Assembly: GCF_030581075.1 (NCBI RefSeq) | Contig: NZ_JAUQSW010000014.1 | Location: forward strand, 1-64,000 | Length of the DNA: 64,000 nt | Direction: 5' to 3' | Source of the DNA: Hymenobacter cheonanensis | GTDB taxonomy: Bacteria; Bacteroidota; Bacteroidia; Cytophagales; Hymenobacteraceae | In this document: positions 15,987 through 24,797 of the stretch, in pieces | How positions within the stretch are numbered: position 1 is the first letter of the stretch | Layout of the letters: the number at the start of each line of letters is the position of its first letter | Program-made: the position numbers and the translations under genes | The notes under the pieces: model-generated | What the model was told of the DNA's origin: nothing | The model's input: the letters and a program-made list of their open reading frames with translations, nothing else | Database searches by the model: none

Positions 15987-18900
15987 ATGCTTGCCTCGTT
16001 TTTACGCCGTGCCGGCTGGCTGCTGCCCGCCGCGCTTTTTTTCGCCAGCCCCGCCCATGCCCAGCGCGAGGGCGAGCGCCCGCCCACCCAGGCCCCGTTT
16101 GGCCGCCGCCAGCCGCTAGCCCCCGCGGTGCCGGGCGGGCGGTATAAGTCGCACTCGTTTGATGTCGGCAGCAGTATTCTGACCATTCGGGCTACCGACG
16201 GCAGTGCGCGGCAGGTGCAGCCCTGGGCAAATGGCGTAGTGAAAATCAGCTACTTCGCCCCCGGGGCCCGCCCCGTAGCCGACTCGTCGGTGAGCGTGGT
16301 GCAAGTACCTGAGAAATGGCGCTCGCCCGACCTCAATGGCGAGGGCCCGGAATACGGCAGCCCACCCGCCGCGTTCAGGGCTTGGCACAAAAAGGTGGCG
16401 AATGGCAATGTTCAGCAAACGAGTTCGACGCTAACCTGGCATATCAGCGGGTATGCCGCCGGCCGGCAGCAGTTGATTGTCATCGACAAGAACACGCTAC
16501 GCATCAGCTTGCACCAAGGCGCCGAAGCCTTATTCGGCGAGGCCAGCCCCGCCTTCCGCCGCCAGCCGCTCCCCTCTCCCACTCCCACCGCCGCCGACAC
16601 GCCCCCTGGCCGCGCCGACGAGCTACCCGGCACCGGCGTGCGCTTTCGGCTAGCCCCCGGCGAGCGGCTGTACGGTACCGGCGCCCGCGCCCTGCCCCTC
16701 GACCGGCGCGGCTACCGGCTGGAGCTGTATAACCAAGCCCACTACGGCTACCAGAACGGCGAGCAAAACCTGAACGTGACGCTACCCGTGGTGCTCAGCA
16801 GCCGGGGCTACCTGCTGCTGTTTGACCACTATGCGGCGGGCTACCTGGACCTGGGCAAGAAGCAATCTGATGTGCTTGAATACGGCGCGCAGGGCCTGAG
16901 CAGCCTGAGCTACTTTGTGGTGACGGGCCAGAGCCAGGCCGAAATTCTGGACCGCTACACGGCCCTGACGGGGCGGCAGCCACTGCCGCCGCGCTGGGCG
17001 CTGGGCCTCATCCAGAGCCGCTTTGGCTACCGCAGCCAGGCCGAGATGCTGCGCGTGGCCAGCCAGATGCGCCGCTCGGATTTCCCGCTCGATGCGCTGG
17101 TGCTCGACCTGTATTGGTTTGGGGGCACCACCCGGCAGGGCGATTTTCGGTGGGACGCCGCCCACTTCCCCGACCCCGCCGGCATGATGCGCGACCTCAA
17201 GGCGCAGGGTGTGAATACCATCTTGATTTCGGAACCCTACGTGATGCGCACCTCGCTGAACGACAGCCTCGTGCGCACGCAGGGGCTGGTGGGCACCACG
17301 GCGGCCGGGCGGCCGTTTACGGTGGGCTCGTTTTGGGCCGGGCCGGCGAGTATTCTCGATGTATTTAAGCCCGCGGCGCGCACCTGGCTGTGGGCACAGT
17401 ACCGGCGCCTGCACGACCAGGGCGCCGCCGGCTGGTGGAGCGACCTTGGCGAGCCCGAAAACCACCCGCTGGCCATGCACCACCGGCTAGGCCCCACCGC
17501 GCAGGTGCACAATGCCTACGGCATGACCTGGGCGCAGATTTTTCAGGATAACTACGCCAAAGAATACCCCAATGAGCGCCTCTTCAACCTGGCGCGCTCG
17601 GGCTGGGCGGGCATGCAGCGCAACGCGGTGTTTCCGTGGAGCGGCGACATCAACCGCTCGTGGAGCGGCTTGCAGGCGCAGGTGCCCATTATGCTGGGCA
17701 TGGGCCAGGCGGGCGTGGGCTACATGCACTCCGACGCGGGCGGCTTCGGGGCCAACGCTATTCAGGACCCCGAGCTGTACACGCGCTGGCTGCAATTGGC
17801 GGCGCTCTGCCCCATCATGCGCCCGCACTCCGACCAGGTGGTGGCGCCCGAGCCCTATACCTACCCCGAGCCCTACCAAAGCATCGTGCGCAAGTACGCC
17901 CACCTGCGGATGGAGCTGCTGCCTTACTTCTACACCCTGGCCGCCGAGAATACGCTGACCGGCGCCCCGTTGGCTAGGGCCCTGGATTTTGGGTCGGCCG
18001 CAGGGCCCGACCCGCTAGCCCCACCTGCCCCGCACCCCGACCTGGATGCGCCCGACGAAGGCGGCAACTGGAGCGGCACCGAAGCTGCCGACCGGTTTTC
18101 GCTGCTAGCCCCTCCGCTACCCGGCAGCAGCGCTACCGCTGCCCAAGTGCCCCCCGGCAATCAGTACCTGCTGGGTCCCAACCTGCTCGTAGCGCCCATT
18201 AATCAGCCCGGCCAGCGGCGGCGCAACGTGGACCTGCCCACTACCCCCGGCGGCTGGGTCGATTTTGAAACCGGCCAGTCGCTGCCCGGCGGCCAAACGG
18301 TGGGGCTGCCCGCGCCGCTGGGCCACGTGCCGCTGCTGGCGCGGGCGGGTGCCTTTGTGCCCATGACGGCCTACCGGGCCAGCACGGCCGCTTTTCGGCC
18401 CGATACGCTGGCTGTGCGCTACTTCCCTACCCCGGCAGTAGCGGCCTCTTTCTTCACTGTGTATGAAGATGATGGCCATTCGGCGCAGGCGCTTACCCAG
18501 CGGCAGTATGCCACGCTGCGCCTCACGGGCACAGTAGGCGCCGCGCAAACTGTCATAACAGCCACGGTAGCCGGCACCTACGCCGGCGCCCCTGCCCGGC
18601 GGCTGGTGCAGCTGCTCGTGGCCCGCGTAGCTACCGCGCCCACGGCGGTACTGCTGGGCGGCCAGCCCCTGGCGGCTACTGCGTGGCACTTCGATGCGGC
18701 CCGCCACGAGTTGCACGCGGCCTTTCCATTAGCAAAGCAGGCCAGGCTCACGCTCACCGGGCTGCGCCTGCTCGCGCCGCCCGCCGCCCAAACCGACCCC
18801 GAAACGCTGACCCTCACCGCGCCCGACAGCCGCACGTTCGGCGGCGCGGCAGGGCTGCACTACGAGCGCTACGTGCCGGCCAGCACGCCGGCGCCGCTAC

Positions 18901-19070
18901 GCATTCGCAATGCGCGTGGGCAAGTAGTGCGCGAGTTGCCTACTGCAAGCGAGGTTGGCGCGCAATCGACCACCTGGGATGGCCGCGATGCGCAAGGCCG
19001 CCCGGCCGCGCCCGGCCTTTACGACGTGGAGCTGGCCGGCCAGCACCAACGACTGGTGCGGCTGCCCTAG
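15987..19070 (+). CDS. Secreted glycoside hydrolase family 31 (alpha-glucosidase/alpha-xylosidase type)
   Basis: 1027 residues. A signal peptide (about 1-29, ending SPAHAQ) is followed by an N-terminal beta-sandwich and the (beta/alpha)8 barrel. The nucleophile Asp486 lies in WWSDLGEPE and the acid/base Asp583 in MHSDAGGFG, both GH31 hallmarks. A DUF5110-like beta domain follows, then a C-terminal segment (RNARGQVVRELP, TTWDGRDAQGRPAAPGLYDV) resembling the FlgD-type Ig-like fold seen on secreted Bacteroidota proteins. It would release alpha-linked sugars in the periplasm or outside the cell. Substrate is not decided by the motifs. ATG at 15987 starts the signal peptide; the TTG at 15966 adds seven residues. 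The gene is not flanked by SusC/SusD genes. Confidence 0.92.
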   Translation: MLASFLRRAGWLLPAALFFASPAHAQREGERPPTQAPFGRRQPLAPAVPGGRYKSHSFDVGSSILTIRATDGSARQVQPWANGVVKISYFAPGARPVADSSVSVVQVPEKWRSPDLNGEGPEYGSPPAAFRAWHKKVANGNVQQTSSTLTWHISGYAAGRQQLIVIDKNTLRISLHQGAEALFGEASPAFRRQPLPSPTPTAADTPPGRADELPGTGVRFRLAPGERLYGTGARALPLDRRGYRLELYNQAHYGYQNGEQNLNVTLPVVLSSRGYLLLFDHYAAGYLDLGKKQSDVLEYGAQGLSSLSYFVVTGQSQAEILDRYTALTGRQPLPPRWALGLIQSRFGYRSQAEMLRVASQMRRSDFPLDALVLDLYWFGGTTRQGDFRWDAAHFPDPAGMMRDLKAQGVNTILISEPYVMRTSLNDSLVRTQGLVGTTAAGRPFTVGSFWAGPASILDVFKPAARTWLWAQYRRLHDQGAAGWWSDLGEPENHPLAMHHRLGPTAQVHNAYGMTWAQIFQDNYAKEYPNERLFNLARSGWAGMQRNAVFPWSGDINRSWSGLQAQVPIMLGMGQAGVGYMHSDAGGFGANAIQDPELYTRWLQLAALCPIMRPHSDQVVAPEPYTYPEPYQSIVRKYAHLRMELLPYFYTLAAENTLTGAPLARALDFGSAAGPDPLAPPAPHPDLDAPDEGGNWSGTEAADRFSLLAPPLPGSSATAAQVPPGNQYLLGPNLLVAPINQPGQRRRNVDLPTTPGGWVDFETGQSLPGGQTVGLPAPLGHVPLLARAGAFVPMTAYRASTAAFRPDTLAVRYFPTPAVAASFFTVYEDDGHSAQALTQRQYATLRLTGTVGAAQTVITATVAGTYAGAPARRLVQLLVARVATAPTAVLLGGQPLAATAWHFDAARHELHAAFPLAKQARLTLTGLRLLAPPAAQTDPETLTLTAPDSRTFGGAAGLHYERYVPASTPAPLRIRNARGQVVRELPTASEVGAQSTTWDGRDAQGRPAAPGLYDVELAGQHQRLVRLP

Positions 19071-19092
19071 TCAGACGCGGCCCTGGCGCATA

Positions 19093-19126
19093 AAAAAGCC
19101 TCTTCCTGTTAGGGAAGAGGCTTTTT
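19093..19126. terminator. Bidirectional intrinsic terminator
   Basis: A 14-bp stem (AAAAAGCCTCTTCC and its complement) with a 6-base loop and flanking A/T tracts separates the GH31 gene from the convergent L,D-transpeptidase gene. Confidence 0.9.
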
Positions 19127-19144
19127 CAATACCGAAGTCAACTC

Positions 19145-19996
19145 CTAAGAATTGGTGGCCGGCTTGAGCGAAAGCGCGGCCAGCGCGATATCCTGGTTTA
19201 AATACTTGGAGGTGTAGCCAGCATTCGACTTGCTCAAAAACAGGCAGCTACCGCCTTTTACCTGGTCAATAATCTGGGCGTACTGGTCGAGCGGCAGGGC
19301 GGGGCAGCCGAGGCTGCGGCCCAGGCGGCCATTTTGCTTGATGAAGTCTTCGCTCACATAATCAGCGCCATGCATCACGATGGAGCGGGCAAAGGCGTTG
19401 GTATTAAAGCCTTCATCTACGCCTTGCAAACGCAGCGAGTGGCCATGCTTGCCTTCGTACTCGTTGCCGGTTACGTAAAAGCCGAGGCTGCTCATGTTGC
19501 TCTCGTTGGTGTTCGAGAACTGGCTGGCTCCGTTTTCGCCCGAGTTGTGGCCGTGGGCTACCAGGGTGTGAAACAGAATCTTATCACTAGCCAAGTCGAG
19601 CACCCACAGGCGCTTTTCAGTCGAGGGCAAGTCAAAGTCTACTACCGTCAGGTGTTGCTGGTCGGCGGCCAGGTGGCCGGTTTCGCGCAGGTTGAGGTAG
19701 CCGGTCATGGCTTTCTGAAACACTTCAAAGCGCAACCCTTGCTGCTCGGCACCAAGGCGGTCGTAGGTTTCGCGCAGGGTAGCATCGAAGCGGGCCAGCG
19801 GCGTGGCCGCTATGGCCGCCGTGCGGTGCATGGTAGTAGCCGGCGCATGGGCCGACGATTTCAGCAGCGGGCCGGCCAGCGGCGTAGCCAGAAACAGCGA
19901 GGCCACAAAGGGCAGCACGCGCCGCACCAGGCGCTGCGAGCGGCGGCGGCCATCGCGCTGACGTTGAACGACGCTGGAATGATGATGCTTTTTCAT
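19145..19996 (-). CDS. Murein L,D-transpeptidase catalytic-domain protein (YkuD_2 type), paralogue 1
   Basis: 283 residues. The basic N-terminus and membrane segment (RRVLPFVASLFLATPLAG) suggest a signal anchor or signal peptide. The catalytic part carries SLGCPALP, the active-site Cys motif of YkuD-like proteins, preceded by a conserved-looking block (IVMHGADYVSEDFI). Family members are thought to cross-link or remodel peptidoglycan or attach proteins to it in the periplasm; activity of this subtype is less well established. A second copy of the same length lies directly upstream on the same strand (128-base gap), and the two share the motif order throughout, indicating tandem duplication. 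Confidence 0.88.
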   Translation of the reverse strand: MKKHHHSSVVQRQRDGRRRSQRLVRRVLPFVASLFLATPLAGPLLKSSAHAPATTMHRTAAIAATPLARFDATLRETYDRLGAEQQGLRFEVFQKAMTGYLNLRETGHLAADQQHLTVVDFDLPSTEKRLWVLDLASDKILFHTLVAHGHNSGENGASQFSNTNESNMSSLGFYVTGNEYEGKHGHSLRLQGVDEGFNTNAFARSIVMHGADYVSEDFIKQNGRLGRSLGCPALPLDQYAQIIDQVKGGSCLFLSKSNAGYTSKYLNQDIALAALSLKPATNS

Positions 19997-20124
19997 GACA
20001 AATTCGGCGTGAAAGAATCGTTGAAAGACGCCCGCCAGAGCCGGCTAGCCTTCCAGCGCTGTTATACGCAGCGCTTTCCGCTAAGATAACAGTAAACGAC
20101 CCGGATACGAGAAAAATTCCCGGC

Positions 20125-20976
20125 CTAGCGCCAGCCGCGCTGCGCAAAGCGCCGCCCGGCGGCCGGCCCATCGAGCCAGCGCGAGGCTAGCCCCGGCCCG
20201 CTCACCAGCAGCATACTGCCCGTGCGCAGGGTGCTGATAATGGCCTTGTACTGCGCCGGCGGCAGGGCGGGGCAGCCCCGGCTGTAGCCCAGGTGGCCGT
20301 GCTGGCGCACGTAGTCGGGGCTGGCGTAGTCGGCGGCGTGCAGCACGATGTAGCGGTCAAACACGTTGGTATTCTCGCCCTTGTCGTAGCCCTGCAGGCG
20401 GCGCGAGTAGCCGTGAATACCATCGTAAGTGCCCGAGGTGCGGTAGAACCCCAGCGAGGTGCATTCCGAGCTTTCGATGTTGGAAAAGCGCCGCGCCCGC
20501 AGGTGGCCCGAGCCCGCGCCGTGGGCTACCAGGCTGCGGTGCAGCACCTTGGCTTCCTTCAGGTCGATTACCCAGAGGCGCTCGGTGGTGTTGGGCAGGT
20601 CCATGTCGGCCACGGCCAGCACGCCGCCCCGCTCGATGCGGCCGGTGGGGTGCAGCGTGAGGTAGCCCACGCAGGCCTGCTCCAGCACCTCGGGGCGCAA
20701 GTTGGCGGCGGCGGGGCCTAGCGCGGCGTGCAGCTGCGCAATAGCCCGGTGCAGGGTATCGGGCACGCCGGCCACGGGCGGCACGGGCGTGGGTTGCAGC
20801 GAATCGGGCAGGGCGGGCGGCGGCAGGGCTAGGGCCGCTACCGGCCGGGCAGCCAGGGGCGTAGCGCGGCCCTCGGCGTGGCTGGTGCGCGAGCACCCGC
20901 TGAGCTGCGGCAGCAGCCCCAGCAGGGCCAGGCCGAGCCAGGTAGCGGCTTTTTGCGTGTGCTTACGAGTGCTCAT
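20125..20976 (-). CDS. Murein L,D-transpeptidase catalytic-domain lipoprotein (YkuD_2 type), paralogue 2
   Basis: 283 residues. Unlike its neighbour it has a lipobox (LLPQLSGC, Cys28), then a Pro/Ala-rich linker. The catalytic region mirrors paralogue 1: HAADYASPDYVRQHGHLGYS, then RGCPALP with the active-site Cys. It would be a lipid-anchored periplasmic enzyme acting on peptidoglycan peptides. The ATG at 20976 is the only start that keeps the lipoprotein signal. A well-spaced -33/-7 promoter ends only 5 bases upstream, so the transcript is probably leaderless. It may be co-transcribed with paralogue 1. Confidence 0.88.
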   Translation of the reverse strand: MSTRKHTQKAATWLGLALLGLLPQLSGCSRTSHAEGRATPLAARPVAALALPPPALPDSLQPTPVPPVAGVPDTLHRAIAQLHAALGPAAANLRPEVLEQACVGYLTLHPTGRIERGGVLAVADMDLPNTTERLWVIDLKEAKVLHRSLVAHGAGSGHLRARRFSNIESSECTSLGFYRTSGTYDGIHGYSRRLQGYDKGENTNVFDRYIVLHAADYASPDYVRQHGHLGYSRGCPALPPAQYKAIISTLRTGSMLLVSGPGLASRWLDGPAAGRRFAQRGWR

Positions 20977-20981
20977 ACCTT

Positions 20982-21011
20982 CAAAAGTAAGGCCATCAGG
21001 CAGGGAGGCAA
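20982..21011 (-). promoter_or_regulatory. Promoter of L,D-transpeptidase paralogue 2, probably leaderless
   Basis: On the minus strand TTG (21011-21009) is followed after 19 bases by TACTTTTG (20989-20982), an exact Bacteroidota arrangement. Only 5 bases separate the -7 box from the ATG at 20976, putting the start codon at or next to the transcription start. Confidence 0.65.
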
Positions 21012-21022
21012 TCTGCTCGCGC

Positions 21023-23353
21023 TTAAAAAAACACGCTGCCGTTGAGCTTCAGGTAGAAGGGCGTGCCGGGCGTGAAATTCAATTCCGTTACGGGCATAGT
21101 TTCGCCCCGCAGCTGGCTGGTGGTGGCAAACTGGGCCTCGTTCCAGCTCACGTTCAGCAGGTTTTGCACGCTGGCCCCCAGCTGGTAGCGCGGCCGGGTG
21201 TAGCTAAGCACGGCATCGAGCAGGAAGTAGCCGTGGGCCACAATGCTATTGTCCTCCACGGCCGGGCGGCTGTCGATGTGGCGGTAGCGCAGGCTGGCGC
21301 TCAGGCCATTAGGCTGCCGATAGGTGAGGCCGCCGATGCTGGTGAAGGTGGGCGCCAGCGGAATGTAGTTGTCGTACTCGGCGCGCTCCAAAAGGCGGCC
21401 GTGGCTGTAGTTGGCGTCGGCATCGAGGAAAAGCCGGGGCGTGAGCTGGTAGCGGGCCGACACGTCGAAGCCGAAGCGCTGGGTGGCGCCCACGCTCTCG
21501 GTGGTGCCCTCGTCGCCCGAGTACACCAGCTCATTTTGCAGACGCAGGTACCACAGGGCGGCGTTCACTACTAGGGCCGGCAGCGGCTTGAAGGTGCTGC
21601 CCACCTCGGCGCCGGTGGCGCGGGGCAGCGCCTGGCTAGGGCTGGTTTCGCGCACCACGCCCCGCGCATCGTTCGAGTGGAAGCCCAGCCCCGAGCGCAC
21701 AAACAGCTGCACGGCCGGCGACAGCTGGTAGTAGAAGTTGAGCTTGGGCGATACGCGGGCGGCGTTTACCCGGCCCCGCAGCGGCCCGGCCGCGCCGGTC
21801 GAGTCGGCCACCTGCCCCCGAAAATCAAACACGAATAAGTCGGCCCGCAGCGCCGCGTTCACGCTCAGGCGGTCGGTGAGAGCCAGGGTTTCGTCGAGGT
21901 AGGCGTACACGTTTTGCTCGTGCAGGCGGCCGGTGCTGAGGGTGTCGCCGGCCACGCGGCGCACGGCGCGGCGCAGCAGCAGGCCGCCGTCGTCGAGGCG
22001 GGTGCCCACCCCTAGCGTCGAGTGCAGGGCGCGGGCGCCCGGGTCGTCGTCGCGGTCGTAGGTGGCGGTGTAGCCGTAGAGGTTGCGGCCGGTGTCGCGC
22101 TGGTCTATCTCGTCACCGCCCACCGGGTTATCCTTAAAAAAAGTAAAATTCGAGTACAGGTTGAAGTAGTAGCGCGAGTAATAGGCCTGCTGGCGCAGCA
22201 CCGCCGCGTGGGGCAGCGCCGTGGTCAGGATGGCGTAGGCGTTGGTGCGGCTGGTGTTGCCGCCCTCGCTCGGGTCGATGCTACCAAAGCGCGAGATAAT
22301 GCCTTCTTCCACTGCCCGTTCGGGTATTTGCCCGCTGGCATCCCAGCTCGACTGAAAGTGCGAGCCCAGCAGCACCAGCGAGGTTTTATCCGAAAGCTGG
22401 CCCGTGTACTTGGCTAGCCCATTGAAGCGCTTGAAGTGCTGCGGGTTATCGAAGTAGGAGTTGGTAAAATTATACTCGGCCGCTACGTAGGCGCTCTCGG
22501 CTTTTTTGCTCAGCAGGTGGTGCGGACCCAGCAAATCGAGCATAACGAGGGCGCGGTAGGTGTTATACTGCCCCACTTCGAGCTTCACCTGGCTGCGGTC
22601 GAGGCTGGTTTTGGTGCTGAACTCGCCCGCGCCGGCCGTAGCAAAGTCGCCGAAGCGGGCCGTATACGGCCCTTTATAAATCTTGAGCTGCTCAACGGTT
22701 TCGGGAATCACAAAGTGAAAATCGGCGTAGCCCTGGCCGTGGGCGTGGCTCACCATATTCACTGGCATGCCGTCGATGTTCACCGAAAAATCGGTGCCGT
22801 GGTCGGCGTCGAAGCCCCGGATAAAAATCTGCTCGGCCTTGCCGCCGCCCGCGTGCTGGGCAATAAAGAGGCCCGGCACGAGCCGCAGCAGGTCCTGGGC
22901 CGAGTTGATGGGCCGCAGCATCTGGTCGATGTGCGAGATGGCCGCCAGCGTCTGATTAAAGTCGCGGGGCTGGCTCACGGTCACCTCGGCCAGGTCGAGG
23001 GCTGCTGGGGCCAACGCCACGGTCAGGCCGCGCATTTCGCCGGCCAGCAGCGTCACGTGCGGGCTTTTGAGGCGGTAGCCCAGCGCGCCCACCCGCAGCT
23101 GATACGTACCGGGCGCCAGGCTGCGAAGCTGAAACTGGCCTAGCGCATCGGTGGCGGTGCCGCCGGCCTGGCCCAGCAGCCCTACGCTCACACCCGCCAG
23201 CGGCTGGCCCGAAAGCGAATCAGTGACGGTGCCACGCAGGGCCGCCGGGCTTTGGGCCTGAGCTGGCCGGCCCAGGCATACTAAGGCAAGCAGCCCCCCT
23301 AGCCAGACCCAGCGGCCGGCGGCCGATTGTTGAAATAAGTACTTAAAGTGCAT
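21023..23353 (-). CDS. TonB-dependent receptor with carboxypeptidase-regulatory-like domain
   Basis: 776 residues. The signal peptide covers about 1-33. A CarboxypepD_reg-like domain follows (GTVTDSLSGQPLAGVSVGLL to about 115). The plug domain runs from PINSAQDLLRLVPGLFIAQH through IFIRGFDADHGTDFSVNIDG. A His-containing stretch (NMVSHAHGQGYADFHF) precedes the barrel, which ends in SVFF with a terminal Phe. It imports a ligand across the outer membrane using TonB energy. Its neighbours are a small exported protein, a HupE/UreJ-like membrane protein and a TPR protein on the same strand, so a metal ion or metal complex (nickel, cobalt or copper) is the likeliest ligand; that is inference. Confidence 0.93.
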   Translation of the reverse strand: MHFKYLFQQSAAGRWVWLGGLLALVCLGRPAQAQSPAALRGTVTDSLSGQPLAGVSVGLLGQAGGTATDALGQFQLRSLAPGTYQLRVGALGYRLKSPHVTLLAGEMRGLTVALAPAALDLAEVTVSQPRDFNQTLAAISHIDQMLRPINSAQDLLRLVPGLFIAQHAGGGKAEQIFIRGFDADHGTDFSVNIDGMPVNMVSHAHGQGYADFHFVIPETVEQLKIYKGPYTARFGDFATAGAGEFSTKTSLDRSQVKLEVGQYNTYRALVMLDLLGPHHLLSKKAESAYVAAEYNFTNSYFDNPQHFKRFNGLAKYTGQLSDKTSLVLLGSHFQSSWDASGQIPERAVEEGIISRFGSIDPSEGGNTSRTNAYAILTTALPHAAVLRQQAYYSRYYFNLYSNFTFFKDNPVGGDEIDQRDTGRNLYGYTATYDRDDDPGARALHSTLGVGTRLDDGGLLLRRAVRRVAGDTLSTGRLHEQNVYAYLDETLALTDRLSVNAALRADLFVFDFRGQVADSTGAAGPLRGRVNAARVSPKLNFYYQLSPAVQLFVRSGLGFHSNDARGVVRETSPSQALPRATGAEVGSTFKPLPALVVNAALWYLRLQNELVYSGDEGTTESVGATQRFGFDVSARYQLTPRLFLDADANYSHGRLLERAEYDNYIPLAPTFTSIGGLTYRQPNGLSASLRYRHIDSRPAVEDNSIVAHGYFLLDAVLSYTRPRYQLGASVQNLLNVSWNEAQFATTSQLRGETMPVTELNFTPGTPFYLKLNGSVFF

Positions 23354-23491
23354 AGCAACGCCTCATGTGAAGCCAGCGCGCCCACGGGCGTCAAGCCGAC
23401 TCCTGGTTAATACAATACCTTAGCCTCCAGGCAGCTACCGAGCCGCGCAGAAGCAACGCGGCAGCCGGGCGGCTGCCGCAAGCGAATTGTC

Positions 23492-23887
23492 TTAACCGCG
23501 TTGGGGCGGCGGGTAGTCGCGCCCGCCAAAGCCCGCTGGCAGCAACTGCCAGCACGGGGCTAGCCGCTGCGGCGCAGCCAGCCCGCGGCGCGACGCCAGC
23601 GCCAGGGTTACCGCCACAACGGGGTAATGCACATCGAGGCCCTTGAGCTGGGCCAGGTAGTGCAGGCCCGTGCCGGTGGGCAGCTTGTGGTGCACTTCGT
23701 GCTGGTCGCCGTTGCAGCGCTCGAAGCAGTCGAGGCGCAGGTAGTTATGCTGCTGGCAGTCTTTGCTATGCACGTAGGGGTGCGCAGCGGTAAAGAGCGG
23801 CTCCGACGGCCGGCTCACGAGCAGACCCGCCCCCACTACCAACAGGTAGTTGAGCAGCAAAAGCCAGGTGAGGAGGGCGCGGAGCAT
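23492..23887 (-). CDS. Small exported Cys/His-containing protein of a metal-uptake-type locus
   Basis: 131 residues. An N-terminal hydrophobic segment (LLTWLLLLNYLLVVGAGLLV) acts as signal peptide or anchor. The following part has a cluster of possible metal ligands (HSKDCQQHNYLRLDCFERC then HEVHHK). No named family is recognised. Position between a TonB receptor and a HupE-like gene on the same strand, plus the Cys/His content, suggests metal binding or sensing, which is inference. The C-terminus is Pro/Gly-rich. Confidence 0.7.
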   Translation of the reverse strand: MLRALLTWLLLLNYLLVVGAGLLVSRPSEPLFTAAHPYVHSKDCQQHNYLRLDCFERCNGDQHEVHHKLPTGTGLHYLAQLKGLDVHYPVVAVTLALASRRGLAAPQRLAPCWQLLPAGFGGRDYPPPQRG

Positions 23888-23988
23888 AGCCAGAATTAAA
23901 ACCGTTGCGAAGCTAGCCAGCCACCCGCAACGGCAGCGTTTACAATCGACAGTTCAGGGAAAAAGTGTAATAAGAGGCTAAGTCGGTG

Positions 23989-24675
23989 CTAGACCAGCAG
24001 CCGGTCCACGGTCCAGTAGGCGGCCACCAGGCCGATAACTATCGACACGGGCACCACCACCCGCGCCCGGTACCAGGGCCGGTCGGCGGCCCAGCGCCCA
24101 ATCAGCAGCCAGCAGAGCAAAATAATGGTGACCTGCCCCAGCTCGACGCCCACATTAAACGAAATGAGCGAGCCGAAATAGTCTTTCTTCGGCAGGCCCA
24201 GCCCCGTGAGCGCGCTGGCGAACCCCATGCCGTGAATCAGCCCGAAGCCGAACACAATGGCTAGCCGCCACGGACTTAGCTTGGTGGTAATGATATTTTC
24301 CAGCGCCACAAACAGGATGGAGAGCGCAATAATCGGCTCCACGACGCTGCTCGGCGGCCGAATGAGCCCGTACATAGCCAGCCCCAGCGTGATGGAGTGC
24401 GCCACCGTGAAGGCCGTGGCCTGAAACAGCACCGGTTTCAGCTTGGGCTCCAGGATATAGAGGCTGACAATGAACAAAATATGGTCGAAGCCCAGCGGCA
24501 AGATGTGCGTGAAGCCCAGCTGGATGTAGGTCCAGAAAATCTGGGTGCGCGAGAGCTTGCTCAGGTCGGCATCGATGACGTGGGCGGCGGCTGGCAGGGC
24601 TAGCAGCAGGAGCGCTGGCACGAGCACCCAACCAGTGCACCTTATACCTGCCCTTCTTACACAAAAAGACGTCAT
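23989..24675 (-). CDS. HupE/UreJ-like membrane protein
   Basis: About 228 residues from the ATG at 24675. A signal-like segment ends in PAAAHV, followed by several membrane helices with the family's His motifs: TYIQLGFTHILPLGFDHILF, AFTVAHSITL, and GFGLIHGMGFA. HupE/UreJ proteins are nickel or cobalt permeases; Bacteroidota versions like this are less well characterised. The frame stays open to 24756, but those extra residues are a translation of family-A repeat copy 2. The ATG at 24675 is itself the last bases of that repeat; a GTG at 24627 is the other candidate, directly before the hydrophobic segment. Likely co-transcribed with the TPR gene upstream and the receptor downstream. Confidence 0.85.
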   Translation of the reverse strand: MTSFCVRRAGIRCTGWVLVPALLLLALPAAAHVIDADLSKLSRTQIFWTYIQLGFTHILPLGFDHILFIVSLYILEPKLKPVLFQATAFTVAHSITLGLAMYGLIRPPSSVVEPIIALSILFVALENIITTKLSPWRLAIVFGFGLIHGMGFASALTGLGLPKKDYFGSLISFNVGVELGQVTIILLCWLLIGRWAADRPWYRARVVVPVSIVIGLVAAYWTVDRLLV

Positions 24676-24759
24676 GCTGAACGTAGTGAAGCATCTTGGC
24701 TGCTTTACTAAAGCGAACCTACCGAAGCGACCAAGATGCTTCACTGCGTTCAGCATGAC
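24671..24759. repeat. Inverted repeat, family A copy 2
   Basis: Arms 24671-24699 and 24731-24759 (29 bases, one transition) begin GTCATGCTGAACG and end GCATCTTGG around a 31-base spacer. It sits between the TPR gene and the HupE-like gene and contributes the probable HupE start codon. Confidence 0.95.
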
Positions 24760-24797
24760 ATGCTTTTATAGTGGTAGTGTACCGTACCTAATGCTTC

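Noticed and set aside
24676-24756. Longest HupE-like start at 24756
   Set aside because: The extra residues are a translation of both arms of a dispersed repeat and are mirrored by other copies, so they are not ancestral protein sequence.
24671-24759. Family A as a complete insertion sequence
   Set aside because: Only about 90-125 bases long, with no transposase and no target duplication I can recognise. A REP/MITE-like element remains possible.
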